Assembly: GCA_910586255.1 (NCBI GenBank)
Contig: CAJUHR010000017.1
Location: 1-64,000 of the forward strand
Length of the DNA: 64,000 nt
Reading direction: 5' to 3'
Source: an uncultured Lachnospiraceae bacterium
Lineage (GTDB): Bacteria; Bacillota; Clostridia; Lachnospirales; Lachnospiraceae
Each line of letters begins with the position of its first letter. Position 1 is the stretch's first letter. Made by a program: the position numbers and the translations under genes. The notes beneath the pieces are model-generated. The model worked only from the letters and a program-made list of their open reading frames with translations, was not told the origin of the DNA and did no database searches. Positions 25,477-35,543 of this stretch are shown here, piece after piece.

Positions 25477-25481
25477 TATTC
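25453..25481 (-). promoter_or_regulatory. Possible sigma-E promoter of spoIID
   Basis: Minus-strand GAATAGA (25475-25481), 14 bases, CATAGACT (25453-25460). This resembles the sigma-E pattern (ATA-containing -35, 14-base spacer, CATACA-T) with mismatches. Confidence 0.35.
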
Positions 25482-25488
25482 CTCTATT

Positions 25489-27942
25489 CTACAGCTCTAC
25501 ATGGACCCGGTCCAGATGCCAGATATCTTTTACATACTCCTCAATGGTCCTATCAGAAGAGAACTTACCGCAGCAGGCCACGTTCAACATGGCAGCCCGC
25601 GCCCACCATTTCTGATCACGGTATTTCTCATCCACCTTCTTCTGGGCGTCCGCATACATCCGGAAATCTTTCAGAATAAAGTAAGTATCCGCCCGGTTGC
25701 TGCTCTGAGTGTTCAAAAGGGAATTGTAGATATCCCTAAACAGCTCCGTGTCATAGGGCGAGAAATATCCGTTGATCAGCTGCATCAGCACATGGCGGAT
25801 ATCCTGGTCATTGTTAAAGATCTGCATCGGATCATAGGAGCGGTTTTTCTCCAGCTCAATAATCTCGTCAGAGGAAGTGCCGAAGATAAAGGCATTCTCC
25901 TCTCCAACCTCCTCCACAATCTCCACATTGGCACCGTCCATGGTGCCGATGGTCAGAGCACCGTTTAGCATAAACTTCATATTGCCCGTACCGCTGGCCT
26001 CCTTGCTGGCCGTGGAAATCTGCTCGCTGACATCTGCCGCCGCAAAGATAATCTCTGCATTGGATACCCGGTAATCCTCAATAAACACGACCTTCAGCTT
26101 ATTGTTGATGGAACGGTCATTGTTGATCACATCTGCCACCGCGTTAATGAGCTTGATGGTCAGCTTGGCAATCTTATATCCTGCTGCTGCCTTGGCGCCG
26201 AAAATAAAGGTCCTGGGAATCATATCCAGGTTGGGATTCTCCTTCACCTGATTGTACAGATACATCACATGAAGAATATTCATCAGCTGCCGCTTATACT
26301 CATGAAGCCTCTTCACCTGCACATCAAAGATTGACCGGGGATCCACGTCAATTCCATTGTGCTCTTTTATATACTTAGCCAGGCGCAGCTTATTCTGATA
26401 TTTGATATTCATAAACTCGTGCTGGCATTTCTCGTCATCTACATATAGCTTTAGCTTACGGATCGCTGAGAGATCGGTGATCCACTCATCTCCCACTTTG
26501 GAGGTCACCCAGTCAGCCAGCAGCGGATTACCGTGAAGCAAAAACCGTCTCTGGGTAATGCCGTTTGTCTTGTTGTTGAATTTCTCCGGCATCATCTCAT
26601 AGAAATCCTTAAGTTCCTGATGCTTCAAAATCTCTGTGTGCAGACGGGCCACACCATTGACTGAGAAGCTGCCGGCAATGGCCATATGAGCCATGCGGAC
26701 CTGACCGTCATAGATGATGGACATCTTGGTGACCTTTTGCTGGTCATTGGGATACATCTGGCGGATCTGGTTCTGGAACCGGCGGTTAATCTCCTCCACA
26801 ATCTGATAGATTCTCGGCAGCAGGCGGGAGAACAGCTCGATAGGCCATTTCTCCAGAGCCTCCGCCATAATGGTATGGTTGGTGTAGGCACAGGTTTTGG
26901 TGGTCACATCCCAGGCCTCATCCCAGCTCAGGTCATATTCGTCCAAAAGAATCCGCATCAGCTCTGCCACCGCCACGGTTGGATGGGTATCGTTGAGCTG
27001 GAACACATTCTTCTCATAGAACTTGCGCACATCCTTGTGCTTTTCCATATACTTGGCTACCGCGCGCTGCACGCTGGCGGAGATAAAGAAATACTGCTGC
27101 TTTAAGCGCAGCTCCTTTCCAGCATAGTGGTTGTCATTGGGATACAATACGTCACAGATGGTCTTTGCTAAGTTCTCCTGCTCCACTGCCTTGTGGTAAT
27201 CTCCCTTATCAAAGGACTCCAGGCTGAAGGTATTGATGGGCTGGGCATCCCAGATACGCAGGGTGTTGACCACATTGTTGCCATAGCCCACAATCGGCAG
27301 GTCATAGGGTACAGCCATCACGGACTGATATCCCTCCTGTACAAACTTCTCGTGGCCGTTTTCATGAGCTACGCGGACATAACCGCCGAATTTGACCTCT
27401 GTGGAATACTCAGAGCGGCGCACCTCAAAGGGGTTGCCGTCCTTTAACCACTCATCCGGCACCTCAATCTGGAAACCATGCTCAATCTTCTGCTTAAACA
27501 TTCCGTAATGGTAACGAATCCCGCATCCGTATGCCGGATAGCCCAATGTGGCCAGTGAATCCAGAAAACAGGCCGCCAGTCTGCCTAAGCCCCCGTTTCC
27601 AAGAGCCGGATCCGGCTCCTGATCCTCAATCACATTTAAGTCAAAGCCCATCTCGTCAAGGACTTCCCGGATCTCATCCCGGGCCATGATGTTGATAATA
27701 TTGTTGCCCAGGGCACGGCCCATGAGAAATTCCATGGACAGATAATAAACAGTCTTGGCATCCTCCCTGGCATAGGTCTTTTGAGACGCGATCCACTCAT
27801 CAATAATCACATCCTTGACCGCATAGGACACGGCCTGAAACATCTGGGCCGGGGTCGCCTCATCCAGTGTTCTGCGGAACAGATTCTTCACATTATAAGT
27901 AACCGACTTTTTAAATTCTTCCTTATCAAAAACCTTGCTCAT
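25489..27942 (-). CDS. glgP: Glycogen/starch phosphorylase
   Basis: 817 residues, full length. The enzyme releases glucose 1-phosphate from alpha-1,4 glucan. Visible marks: GNGGLGRLAACFLDSLATLG, NDTHPTVAVAELMRIL, VKRLHEYKRQLMNILH, and the pyridoxal-phosphate site EASGTGNMKFMLNGALTIGT with the cofactor Lys, then MDGANVEI. ATG 27942 has AGGAG upstream. It follows ileS by 28 bp on the same strand, so read-through is likely, and it ends at a terminator just before spoIID. Confidence 0.96.
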   Translation of the reverse strand: MSKVFDKEEFKKSVTYNVKNLFRRTLDEATPAQMFQAVSYAVKDVIIDEWIASQKTYAREDAKTVYYLSMEFLMGRALGNNIINIMARDEIREVLDEMGFDLNVIEDQEPDPALGNGGLGRLAACFLDSLATLGYPAYGCGIRYHYGMFKQKIEHGFQIEVPDEWLKDGNPFEVRRSEYSTEVKFGGYVRVAHENGHEKFVQEGYQSVMAVPYDLPIVGYGNNVVNTLRIWDAQPINTFSLESFDKGDYHKAVEQENLAKTICDVLYPNDNHYAGKELRLKQQYFFISASVQRAVAKYMEKHKDVRKFYEKNVFQLNDTHPTVAVAELMRILLDEYDLSWDEAWDVTTKTCAYTNHTIMAEALEKWPIELFSRLLPRIYQIVEEINRRFQNQIRQMYPNDQQKVTKMSIIYDGQVRMAHMAIAGSFSVNGVARLHTEILKHQELKDFYEMMPEKFNNKTNGITQRRFLLHGNPLLADWVTSKVGDEWITDLSAIRKLKLYVDDEKCQHEFMNIKYQNKLRLAKYIKEHNGIDVDPRSIFDVQVKRLHEYKRQLMNILHVMYLYNQVKENPNLDMIPRTFIFGAKAAAGYKIAKLTIKLINAVADVINNDRSINNKLKVVFIEDYRVSNAEIIFAAADVSEQISTASKEASGTGNMKFMLNGALTIGTMDGANVEIVEEVGEENAFIFGTSSDEIIELEKNRSYDPMQIFNNDQDIRHVLMQLINGYFSPYDTELFRDIYNSLLNTQSSNRADTYFILKDFRMYADAQKKVDEKYRDQKWWARAAMLNVACCGKFSSDRTIEEYVKDIWHLDRVHVEL

Positions 27943-27970
27943 GCTTATTCTCCTTTTAACCGCTGCACTC

Positions 27971-30900
27971 TCAGGCACCCGCGGCTTTTTTCACTCCCAA
28001 TGTTGTCTTCTCGCTGTTGATATTCCACTCCTTGACGTAACCGTCCGTCTCTCCTGTACGGATCTGGTCTGCCAGTACTTCCTTTCCGATCTCCTCTTTG
28101 TGGGCCTCTAAGATTCCGGCAATCCGGTCATTGCCTGTCTGGTATACCTGGATGTGGTCGGTCACCTCAAAGCCCGCTTCCTTTCTCATGGTCTGGATCT
28201 TGCTGACCAGCTCCCGGACAAAGCCTTCTTCCTTAAGCTCGGGCGTCAGATTGGTGTCAAGAGCCACGGTCACTCCATTGTCGCTTTCCGACACATACCC
28301 CTCTGTCTGTGCCATATCAATCAGCAGATCCTCTTCCGTCAGAACCACCAGCTCTCCGCCAAAATCAAACCGCAGGGAACCCTCTGCCTTCAAGGTATCC
28401 ATGGCCATGTTTCCGTCAATATCTCCAAGCGCCCGGCGGATGTTGGCCAGCTGTTTGCCGTACTTGGGACCTACGGTCTTAAGTTGGGGCTTAAAGCTGT
28501 AGGTGGTAAAGCCGCGGACATCTTCCACAAACTCCACAGACTTGACATTCAGCTCGTCCTCAATGATCTCCACATAGAAGGGCGACAGCTCATGATCCGC
28601 CTTCACGTACATTTTGCCGATAGGCTGACGGTTTTTTAAATTAGCCGTGTTTCTGGCTGCCCGGCCGAGAACTACGATATCCAGCACCTCATCCATGTCC
28701 GATTCCAGCGAAAGGTCAATATGGCCCTCCTCCACTGCCGGGAAATCACACAGATGAACGCTTTCCGGCGCTTCCTTATCAATGCTGCAAACCAGATTCT
28801 GATAGATGGCCTCTGTCATAAAGGGAATCATGGGCGCCGCTGCCTTAGCTGTGGTCACCAGGGCCGTATAAAGGGTCATATAAGCATTTATCTTGTCCTG
28901 CTCCATGCCCTTTGCCCAGAAACGTTCCCGGCTTCTTCTCACATACCAGTTGCTCATGTCGTCCACAAAGGCCTGAAGGGCTCTGGCTGTCTCGGGAATC
29001 CGATAATTGGCCAGATTGTCATCCACGCTCTTTACCATGGAATTCATCTTGGACAAGAGCCACTTATCCATAACCGTCAGCTTATCATATTCCAGAGAAT
29101 ACTTTGTTGCGTCAAAATTGTCAATGTTGGCATACAGCACAAAGAAGGCATAGGTGTTCCACAGAGTCCCCATAAACTTCCGCTGACCTTCCTTCACTGC
29201 CTCCCCGTGGAAACGGTTGGGCAGCCAGGGGGCGCTGTTGATGTAAAAATACCAGCGGATGGCATCGGCCCCGTAGGTAGCCAGGGCATCAAAGGGATCC
29301 ACCGCATTGCCCTTGGTCTTGCTCATCTTCTGGCCAAACTCATCCTGCACATGGCCCATGACAATCACGTTCTTGTAAGGCGCCTTGTTAAAAATCAGGG
29401 TGGAAATGGCCAACAGGGAATAAAACCAGCCCCGGGTCTGATCCACTGCCTCAGAGATAAAGTCTGCCGGGAACTGCTGGTCAAACAGCTCCTGATTCTC
29501 AAAGGGATAATGATGCTGGGCAAAGGGCATGGCGCCGGAATCAAACCAGCAGTCAATCACCTCCGGAACCCGCTTCATCTGCCTGCCGCACTTGGGACAG
29601 GTAATTGTCACCTCATCGATAAAGGGACGGTGAAGCTCAATATCATCCGGACAGTTGGAGGACATGGACTTTAGCTCCTCAATGCTGCCGATGGAATGTT
29701 GATGACCGCACTCGCACTCCCAGATATTTAAGGGAGTTCCCCAATAACGGTTCCTGCTGATACCCCAGTCCTGTACATTCTCCAGCCAGTCGCCGAAGCG
29801 GCCCTTGCCAATGCTCTCTGGAATCCAGTTGATGGTATTGTTGTTGCGGATCAGATCCTCCTTCACCGCTGTCATTTTGATAAACCATGACTCTCTTGCA
29901 TAGTAAATAAGAGGCGTGTCGCAGCGCCAGCAATGGGGATAGCTGTGCTCAAAAGCCGGAGCTGAGAATAAGAGGCCCTTTTCCTTTAGCTCCTCTAAAA
30001 CCAGCGGATCCGCCTTTTTCACAAAAGTGCCTGCCCAAGGCGTCTCCCCTGTCATCTCACCCTTGGAGTTTACCAGCTGGACGAAGGGCAGGTCGTATTT
30101 GCGTCCCACCTTGGAGTCGTCCTCACCGAAGGCCGGTGCGATGTGTACCACGCCGGTACCGTCTGTCAGGGTCACATAACCGTCACAGACCACATAAAAA
30201 GCCTTTTTTCTCTGTTTTTCGCAGACCTCATTGGCGTAGGGAAGCAGAGGCTCATACTCTTTGTATTCCAAATCCTTACCTATAAAACGCTCCAGCACCG
30301 TGTACCCTCCCTCAAGCACCGTGTCGCACAGGGCCTCTGCCAGATAATAGGTGTACTCACCGTTTTGGACCTTTACATAGGCTTCATCGGGATTTACGCA
30401 GAGCGCCACGTTGCTGGGCAGGGTCCAGGGTGTGGTGGTCCACGCCAGAATGTAGGCGTCCTCCCCTTTTACCTTAAACCGGGCAATGGCGGACCGCTCC
30501 TTCACATCCTTATACCCCTGGGCCACCTCATGGCTGGACAGAGGCGTGCCGCACCGGGGACAATAGGGCACGATCTTAAAGCCCTTATACAAGAGTCCCT
30601 TTTCCCAGATTTTCTTTAAAGCCCACCACTCTGACTCGATAAAATCATTGTGGTACGTCACGTAAGGGTCATCCATATCCGCCCAGAAGCCAACGGTGCT
30701 GGAAAAATCCTCCCACATGCCCTTGTACTTCCACACGCTTTCCTTACAGTGGCCAATGAACGGCTCCAGACCATACTGTTCGATCTGTTCCTTTCCGTCC
30801 AGACCCAGCATCTTCTCCACTTCCAGCTCCACTGGCAGACCGTGCGTATCCCATCCGGCCTTTCGGGGAACCATGTAGCCCTTCATGGTCCGATACCGGG

Positions 30901-31105
30901 GAATCATATCCTTGATTACCCGGGTCAGTACATGGCCGATATGGGGCTTGCCGTTGGCCGTGGGAGGTCCATCGTAAAAGGTATAGGTGGGACCGTCCTT
31001 CCGGCTTTCCATGCTCTTTTGAAAGATGTCATGATCCTTCCAGAACTTTTCAACCGTCTTTTCCCTTTCTACAAATTTTAGATCTGTTGATACTTTCTCA
31101 TACAT
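27971..31105 (-). CDS. ileS: Isoleucyl-tRNA synthetase, long (type 2) form
   Basis: 1044 residues. Class I signatures are PHIGHVL near residue 48 and KMSKTKGN near 600; the editing domain carries TTPWTLPSN, and GWDTHGLPVE is present. Length and C-terminal build resemble the eukaryote-like, mupirocin-tolerant IleS2 class rather than the 930-residue type 1; this is judged by eye. ATG 31105 with GGAGG is preferred to an upstream start inside the T-box leader. Expression is controlled by the T-box at 31208-31520. Confidence 0.95.
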   Translation of the reverse strand: MYEKVSTDLKFVEREKTVEKFWKDHDIFQKSMESRKDGPTYTFYDGPPTANGKPHIGHVLTRVIKDMIPRYRTMKGYMVPRKAGWDTHGLPVELEVEKMLGLDGKEQIEQYGLEPFIGHCKESVWKYKGMWEDFSSTVGFWADMDDPYVTYHNDFIESEWWALKKIWEKGLLYKGFKIVPYCPRCGTPLSSHEVAQGYKDVKERSAIARFKVKGEDAYILAWTTTPWTLPSNVALCVNPDEAYVKVQNGEYTYYLAEALCDTVLEGGYTVLERFIGKDLEYKEYEPLLPYANEVCEKQRKKAFYVVCDGYVTLTDGTGVVHIAPAFGEDDSKVGRKYDLPFVQLVNSKGEMTGETPWAGTFVKKADPLVLEELKEKGLLFSAPAFEHSYPHCWRCDTPLIYYARESWFIKMTAVKEDLIRNNNTINWIPESIGKGRFGDWLENVQDWGISRNRYWGTPLNIWECECGHQHSIGSIEELKSMSSNCPDDIELHRPFIDEVTITCPKCGRQMKRVPEVIDCWFDSGAMPFAQHHYPFENQELFDQQFPADFISEAVDQTRGWFYSLLAISTLIFNKAPYKNVIVMGHVQDEFGQKMSKTKGNAVDPFDALATYGADAIRWYFYINSAPWLPNRFHGEAVKEGQRKFMGTLWNTYAFFVLYANIDNFDATKYSLEYDKLTVMDKWLLSKMNSMVKSVDDNLANYRIPETARALQAFVDDMSNWYVRRSRERFWAKGMEQDKINAYMTLYTALVTTAKAAAPMIPFMTEAIYQNLVCSIDKEAPESVHLCDFPAVEEGHIDLSLESDMDEVLDIVVLGRAARNTANLKNRQPIGKMYVKADHELSPFYVEIIEDELNVKSVEFVEDVRGFTTYSFKPQLKTVGPKYGKQLANIRRALGDIDGNMAMDTLKAEGSLRFDFGGELVVLTEEDLLIDMAQTEGYVSESDNGVTVALDTNLTPELKEEGFVRELVSKIQTMRKEAGFEVTDHIQVYQTGNDRIAGILEAHKEEIGKEVLADQIRTGETDGYVKEWNINSEKTTLGVKKAAGA

Positions 31106-31207
31106 TTCTTCATTACCTCCGTTTTCGTGGCAAGGTGGATACAAAATTAGTGCTGGCTGCACATTCCCCACTGGCTTTTGTCTCACAAAATGGTCTGTCC
31201 CATGAAA

Positions 31208-31520
31208 CAAAAAGCTTCCGCCCCGTAATGAGGACGAAAGCCTGGCTTCGCTGTACCACCTATTACTGCATACCAACATATGCGCTCCCTGTAACGGCGG
31301 GACTGCCGGCACGACCTAATGGATACCTTCAGCGGACGCCCTGCCTGTATCTTTCAGCCTGCGACTCGGGAGTGATCTTCGGCATCCGTCTGCAGGCTCC
31401 GGGCTTCCACCATACCCCGGATCGCTGTTTTCGCCTCTTACGGCCCTACTGTCTCCGTCAAAGTCTTTCTTTATTAAATACCGCCGGAAAGGACTTTTTC
31501 TTCCTTACCGTTGGCCCTAT
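31208..31520 (-). ncRNA. T-box leader of ileS
   Basis: On the minus strand the conserved AGGTGGTACAGCG (31249-31261) is followed by the terminator pair GCTTTCGTCC and GGGCGGAAGC (31213-31240) with a T-run. Upstream lies a long stem I region in which GATCAC near 31370 can supply the ATC specifier codon for isoleucine. It binds uncharged tRNA-Ile and switches termination to read-through. The 5' limit is approximate. Confidence 0.85.
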
Positions 31521-31558
31521 GAAGGACAAGACTGTACCCCTGCCCTCCCACACACCAT

Positions 31559-31587
31559 ATTATATTGATTCATCCTTAAATTGTCAA
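31559..31587 (-). promoter_or_regulatory. ileS promoter
   Basis: Perfect consensus on the minus strand: TTGACA (31582-31587), 17 bases, TATAAT (31559-31564), just upstream of the T-box. Confidence 0.85.
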
Positions 31588-31747
31588 GGGCTGGAAGAAG
31601 AGATATGATGGTTTTTGTTGTTCGGTTTAAAGATGAATTTTCTGTTGGACATTTTACAAATAACGGGTATAATGGGATGATGTTGAGGCTTTTGACCCCT
31701 ATGATACCACAGATTGCTCCGTATTTCATGCTTTAAACCTGACTCCC

Positions 31748-31855
31748 ATGTGGGTCTATTTCCTCATCTGCCTGGATGAATTTGTAAAAATCCCTTTTAT
31801 TTACCGTCATTATAAAAGCTATCGCTGGCTGAAAAACATTACCCGGGATTTTTGA
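31748..31855 (+). pseudogene. C-terminal remnant of a MATE-type transporter
   Basis: Codons read MWVYFLICLDEFVKIPFIYR then HYKSYRWLKNITRDF and stop. This resembles the end of MATE multidrug exporters (last helix plus basic tail ending in NLT/NIT). Nothing upstream continues a transporter, so the rest of the gene has been deleted. Confidence 0.5.
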
Positions 31856-31878
31856 TTGTTAATTTCGTGTCAATCTAT

Positions 31879-31907
31879 TTACTTTTTATTCGCTTTAATG
31901 GTATACT
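31879..31907 (+). promoter_or_regulatory. pncB promoter
   Basis: TTACTT (31879-31884), 17 bases, TATACT (31902-31907), about 97 bp before the start codon. Confidence 0.5.
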
Positions 31908-31922
31908 ATTTCAAATTTCAGA

Positions 31923-31974
31923 GATGCCCCGAGCCAGACAGTAACCGGCTTTTTCTGCTGCCTGCCGCGGCATC
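31923..31974 (+). ncRNA. Stem-loop in the pncB leader
   Basis: GATGCC (31923-31928) and GGCATC (31969-31974) close a 52-base element between promoter and ribosome site. I do not recognise a riboswitch class; it may be a regulatory leader. Confidence 0.35.
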
Positions 31975-32003
31975 CTGCCAACACACAATTGGGAGGAACC
32001 ATT

Positions 32004-33464
32004 ATGAACGAAAGAAATCTTACCTTATTAACTGACCTGTATGAGCTTACCATGATGCAGGGCTATTTTAAAGAAAAGGATGCCAATGAAACTGTCATTT
32101 TTGACGCCTTCTACCGGGCCAATCCCAACAATGCCGGCTACTCCATCTGCGCAGGCTTAGAGCAGGTAATCGAGTATATAAAAAATCTTCATTTTGACGC
32201 GGAGGATATCGATTATCTTCGCTCCACCGGCCTTTTCGGGGAGGATTTCCTTAGCTATCTTAAAGACTTTAAATTCTCCGGAGATATCTATGCCATTCCG
32301 GAAGGAACCGTCATTTTCCCCAGAGAGCCGTTAATCAAGGTGATTGCTCCCATTATGGAAGCACAGCTGGTGGAGACCGCTCTCCTCAACATTATCAATC
32401 ATCAGTCTCTCATTGCCACCAAGGCTGCCCGGGTGGTCTACGCCGCCAAGGGCGATGGGGTCATGGAGTTCGGACTGCGCAGAGCCCAGGGACCTGACGC
32501 GGGCATCTATGGGGCGCGGGCTGCCATGATCGCCGGCTGCATCGGCACCTCCAATGTGCTCTGCGGCAAAATGTTTGATGTTCCTGTGAAGGGCACCCAC
32601 GCCCACAGCTGGATCATGAGCTTTCCGGACGAGCTGACTGCCTTCCGCACCTATGCCCGTCTGTATCCCACTGCCTGTATCCTGCTGGTGGACACCTACG
32701 ACACCTTAGGTTCCGGTGTTCCCAATGCCATCAAGGTGTTTAAGGAAATGAGGGAAAATGGTATTCCTCTGACCTTCTACGGGATCCGCTTAGACAGCGG
32801 CGACCTGGCCTATCTCTCCAAGGAAGCCAAAAAGATGCTGGATGAAGCCGGTTTTCCGGACGCCGTCATCTCCGCCTCCAACGATCTGGATGAAACCTTG
32901 ATCACCTCCTTAAAGCTTCAGGGCGCCACCATCAATTCCTGGGGCGTGGGAACCAACCTGATTACATCGAAGGACTGCCCGTCCTTTGGCGGCGTATATA
33001 AACTGGCTGCTATTCAGGACAAAAACACCGGCAAATTCATCCCCAAGATCAAGCTTTCGGAGAATGCGGAAAAGATTACCAACCCGGGAAACAAGACTAT
33101 TCAGCGTATTTATAATAAGAACACAGGCAAAATTATCGCGGATCTGATCTGCCTGGTGGATGAAAAATTTGATTCCTCCAATTCCCTGCTGCTGTTTGAT
33201 CCCATTGAGACCTGGAAAAAGACCCACCTGGCTCCCGGAAGCTATGTTCTTCGTGAACTGCTGGTTCCTGTCTTTAAAAACGGAAAATGTGTCTATGAAT
33301 CGCCAAAGGTCATGGACATCCGGGAATACTGCCGCAAGGAGATGGCTACTCTCTGGGAGGAATCTCTCCGTCTGGAATATCCTCACCGCGTCCATGTGGA
33401 TCTCTCCAATGAGCTGTGGCATATGAAGAATCAATTGCTGGACAATTATAACAGAAATAATTAA
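32004..33464 (+). CDS. pncB: Nicotinate phosphoribosyltransferase
   Basis: 486 residues. It makes nicotinate mononucleotide in NAD salvage. Text: NLTLLTDLYELTMMQGYFKE at the start, EFGLRRAQGPDAGIYGARAA, GTHAHSWIMSFPDELTAFRT with the His phosphorylated during catalysis in this family, and FYGIRLDSGDLAYLS for phosphoribosyl diphosphate binding. ATG 32004 has GGGAGG upstream. It is a single-gene unit with its own promoter, a leader stem and a terminator at 33573-33611. Confidence 0.95.
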   Translation: MNERNLTLLTDLYELTMMQGYFKEKDANETVIFDAFYRANPNNAGYSICAGLEQVIEYIKNLHFDAEDIDYLRSTGLFGEDFLSYLKDFKFSGDIYAIPEGTVIFPREPLIKVIAPIMEAQLVETALLNIINHQSLIATKAARVVYAAKGDGVMEFGLRRAQGPDAGIYGARAAMIAGCIGTSNVLCGKMFDVPVKGTHAHSWIMSFPDELTAFRTYARLYPTACILLVDTYDTLGSGVPNAIKVFKEMRENGIPLTFYGIRLDSGDLAYLSKEAKKMLDEAGFPDAVISASNDLDETLITSLKLQGATINSWGVGTNLITSKDCPSFGGVYKLAAIQDKNTGKFIPKIKLSENAEKITNPGNKTIQRIYNKNTGKIIADLICLVDEKFDSSNSLLLFDPIETWKKTHLAPGSYVLRELLVPVFKNGKCVYESPKVMDIREYCRKEMATLWEESLRLEYPHRVHVDLSNELWHMKNQLLDNYNRNN

Positions 33465-33572
33465 TTTAATATTATATTAAATATTTTATAAAAGTTCTTC
33501 CTTGATTTTTGATGGTAAACTGTTGCTTTCCTAAAAATCCGGAACAAAAGCATCCAAAAACCGGCACAGAAA

Positions 33573-33611
33573 AGACCGGCAGCAGGCGCCACAAACATTT
33601 GCTGCCGGTCT
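33573..33611 (+). terminator. Terminator after pncB
   Basis: AGACCGGCAGCA (33573-33584) and TGCTGCCGGTCT (33600-33611) are perfect 12-bp arms; TATATTTATT follows. The remaining convergent gap to aspS shows nothing further. Confidence 0.7.
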
Positions 33612-33693
33612 TATATTTATTGCTGTCTTTTTCAGTCTCTATCTCATTTCCTGTATTATCTCATTCTGGAGTGTGTTTGAAACTTCATTCCTG

Positions 33694-35493
33694 TCACATA
33701 CTTTTATCCGCTTCATCGCTGATTTCAATCCCCAGCTCCACAAGCTGCTTTTCATCCACCGGGGCCGGAGCCTCGCACATCATACAGGAAGCGTCCTTCA
33801 CCTTGGGGAACGCGATCATCTCGCGGATGCTGTCGCAGCCGCCCATCAGCATGGCCACCCGGTCCAGGCCGTAGGCCAGGCCTGCATGGGGCGGAACACC
33901 ATACTTGAAGGCTGTCAGAAGAAAGCCGAACTGCTCTTCCGCCTGCTCCGGCGTAAAGCCCAGCACCTCAAACATCTTGCTCTGAATATCATTCTGATGA
34001 ATACGGACCGAACCGCCTCCCAGCTCCGTGCCGTTTAAAACAATATCATATGCCTTGGCCCGGACCGCGCCCGGGTCACTGTCAATCAAATGCCAGTCCT
34101 CCTCCATAGGCATGGTAAAGGGATGATGCATGGCCACAAACCGTCCCTGTTCCTCCGAGTACTCCAAGAGGGGGAACTCGGTTACCCACACAAACTGATA
34201 CTCATCCTTCTTGAGCAGATCAAGCTGCCTGGCAATCTCCAGGCGCAGATTTCCCAGAACATCCCAGACCACCTTGTTCTTATCGGCAGCAAACAAAAGC
34301 AGATCTCCCGGCTTTCCTTCCATAGCCTGGGTGAGCGCGTCCATCTGCTCCTCTGTCATAAACTTGGCAAAGGAGGACTTTCTGGTTCCGTCCGGCTGAA
34401 TAGCCACATAGGCCAGACCCTTGGCCCCAAAGCCTTTAGCAAACTCCACCAAAGCATCGATCTTTTTCCGGGGCATGGCGCCCTGGCCCTGGGCATTGAT
34501 TCCCCGAACCGTTCCGCCGTTCTCCAAAGCTCCCTTAAACACAACAAACTCGCAGTCCTTAACCACAGAGGACACATCCTTAAGCTCCATGCCAAATCGC
34601 AGATCCGGCTTATCGGAACCAAACCGGTCCATGGCCTCCTGCCAGGTCATCCGGGGAATAGGCTGAGGAATCTCCACCCCAAGAAGCTCCTTAAAAAGCT
34701 TGTGCAGGAGGCGCTCATTCACATCCAGCACATCGTCCACATCCACAAAGGACAGCTCCATATCAATCTGGGTAAATTCCGGCTGCCGGTCCGCCCGCAG
34801 ATCCTCATCCCGATAGCATCTGGCCAGCTGGAAATACCGGTCATAGCCGGAGCACATCAGCAGCTGCTTAAAAATCTGAGGGGACTGAGGCAGAGCATAG
34901 AAGCTTCCCGGATGAACCCGGCTGGGCACAAGATAATCTCTGGCTCCCTCCGGGGTGCTCTTAATCAAAGTAGGTGTCTCGATCTCCAAAAATCCTTCCT
35001 CTGCCAGAAACTGTCTGGTGAGAATGGCAATATTGCTTCGCAAAATCAGGTTCCGCTGAATATCCGGTCTGCGCAGATCCAGGTAGCGGTACTTTAAGCG
35101 CAGCTCCTCCTTTGTCTTGGAATTTTCCTCAATGGGAAACGGAGGCGTCTCCGATTCGGACAAAATCCGCAAGCTCTCCGCCCGGACCTCGATGGCCCCT
35201 GTGGCCAGATTTTTGTTTTCTGCTCCGGAGCGGGCTTCCACACGTCCGGTCACAGCCACCACAAACTCGCTTCTCAGCCTCTCCGCCTTTTGAAAGTTCT
35301 CTCTGCCGCAGTCTGCCTCCTCAAAAATAATCTGCAAAATACCGGACCGGTCCCGCAAATCCACAAAGATAATTCCGCCTTTGTTTCTGCTTTTCTGCAC
35401 CCATCCCATAACCGTCACCTTCTGGCCAATATGGGCAGTGCTCACCTCCGTACATCTGTGGGACCTTTTTAGTCCCTGCATTGATTCTGCCAT
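33694..35493 (-). CDS. aspS: Aspartyl-tRNA synthetase
   Basis: 599 residues, bacterial type. Class IIb layout: OB-fold (TVMGWVQKSRNKGGIIFVDL), motif 2 region (RCYRDEDLRADRQPEFTQID), GAD insertion domain (residues 290-420), and motif 3 (GLAYGLDRVAMLMGG). ATG 35493 with GAGGAG is preferred to the ATG 12 codons upstream. It follows hisS by 50 bp, the usual hisS-aspS operon. Confidence 0.97.
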   Translation of the reverse strand: MAESMQGLKRSHRCTEVSTAHIGQKVTVMGWVQKSRNKGGIIFVDLRDRSGILQIIFEEADCGRENFQKAERLRSEFVVAVTGRVEARSGAENKNLATGAIEVRAESLRILSESETPPFPIEENSKTKEELRLKYRYLDLRRPDIQRNLILRSNIAILTRQFLAEEGFLEIETPTLIKSTPEGARDYLVPSRVHPGSFYALPQSPQIFKQLLMCSGYDRYFQLARCYRDEDLRADRQPEFTQIDMELSFVDVDDVLDVNERLLHKLFKELLGVEIPQPIPRMTWQEAMDRFGSDKPDLRFGMELKDVSSVVKDCEFVVFKGALENGGTVRGINAQGQGAMPRKKIDALVEFAKGFGAKGLAYVAIQPDGTRKSSFAKFMTEEQMDALTQAMEGKPGDLLLFAADKNKVVWDVLGNLRLEIARQLDLLKKDEYQFVWVTEFPLLEYSEEQGRFVAMHHPFTMPMEEDWHLIDSDPGAVRAKAYDIVLNGTELGGGSVRIHQNDIQSKMFEVLGFTPEQAEEQFGFLLTAFKYGVPPHAGLAYGLDRVAMLMGGCDSIREMIAFPKVKDASCMMCEAPAPVDEKQLVELGIEISDEADKSM

Positions 35494-35543
35494 AATCTCT
35501 CCTCTTTCCCGGCCGCCAATGGCTGCCATATACTTGATTCCTT

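Noticed and set aside
28721..29674. Plus-strand frame of 317 codons
   Set aside because: Antisense to ileS, with no ribosome site and no recognisable protein.
34090..35097. Plus-strand frame of 335 codons
   Set aside because: Antisense to aspS; composition reflects the opposite strand.
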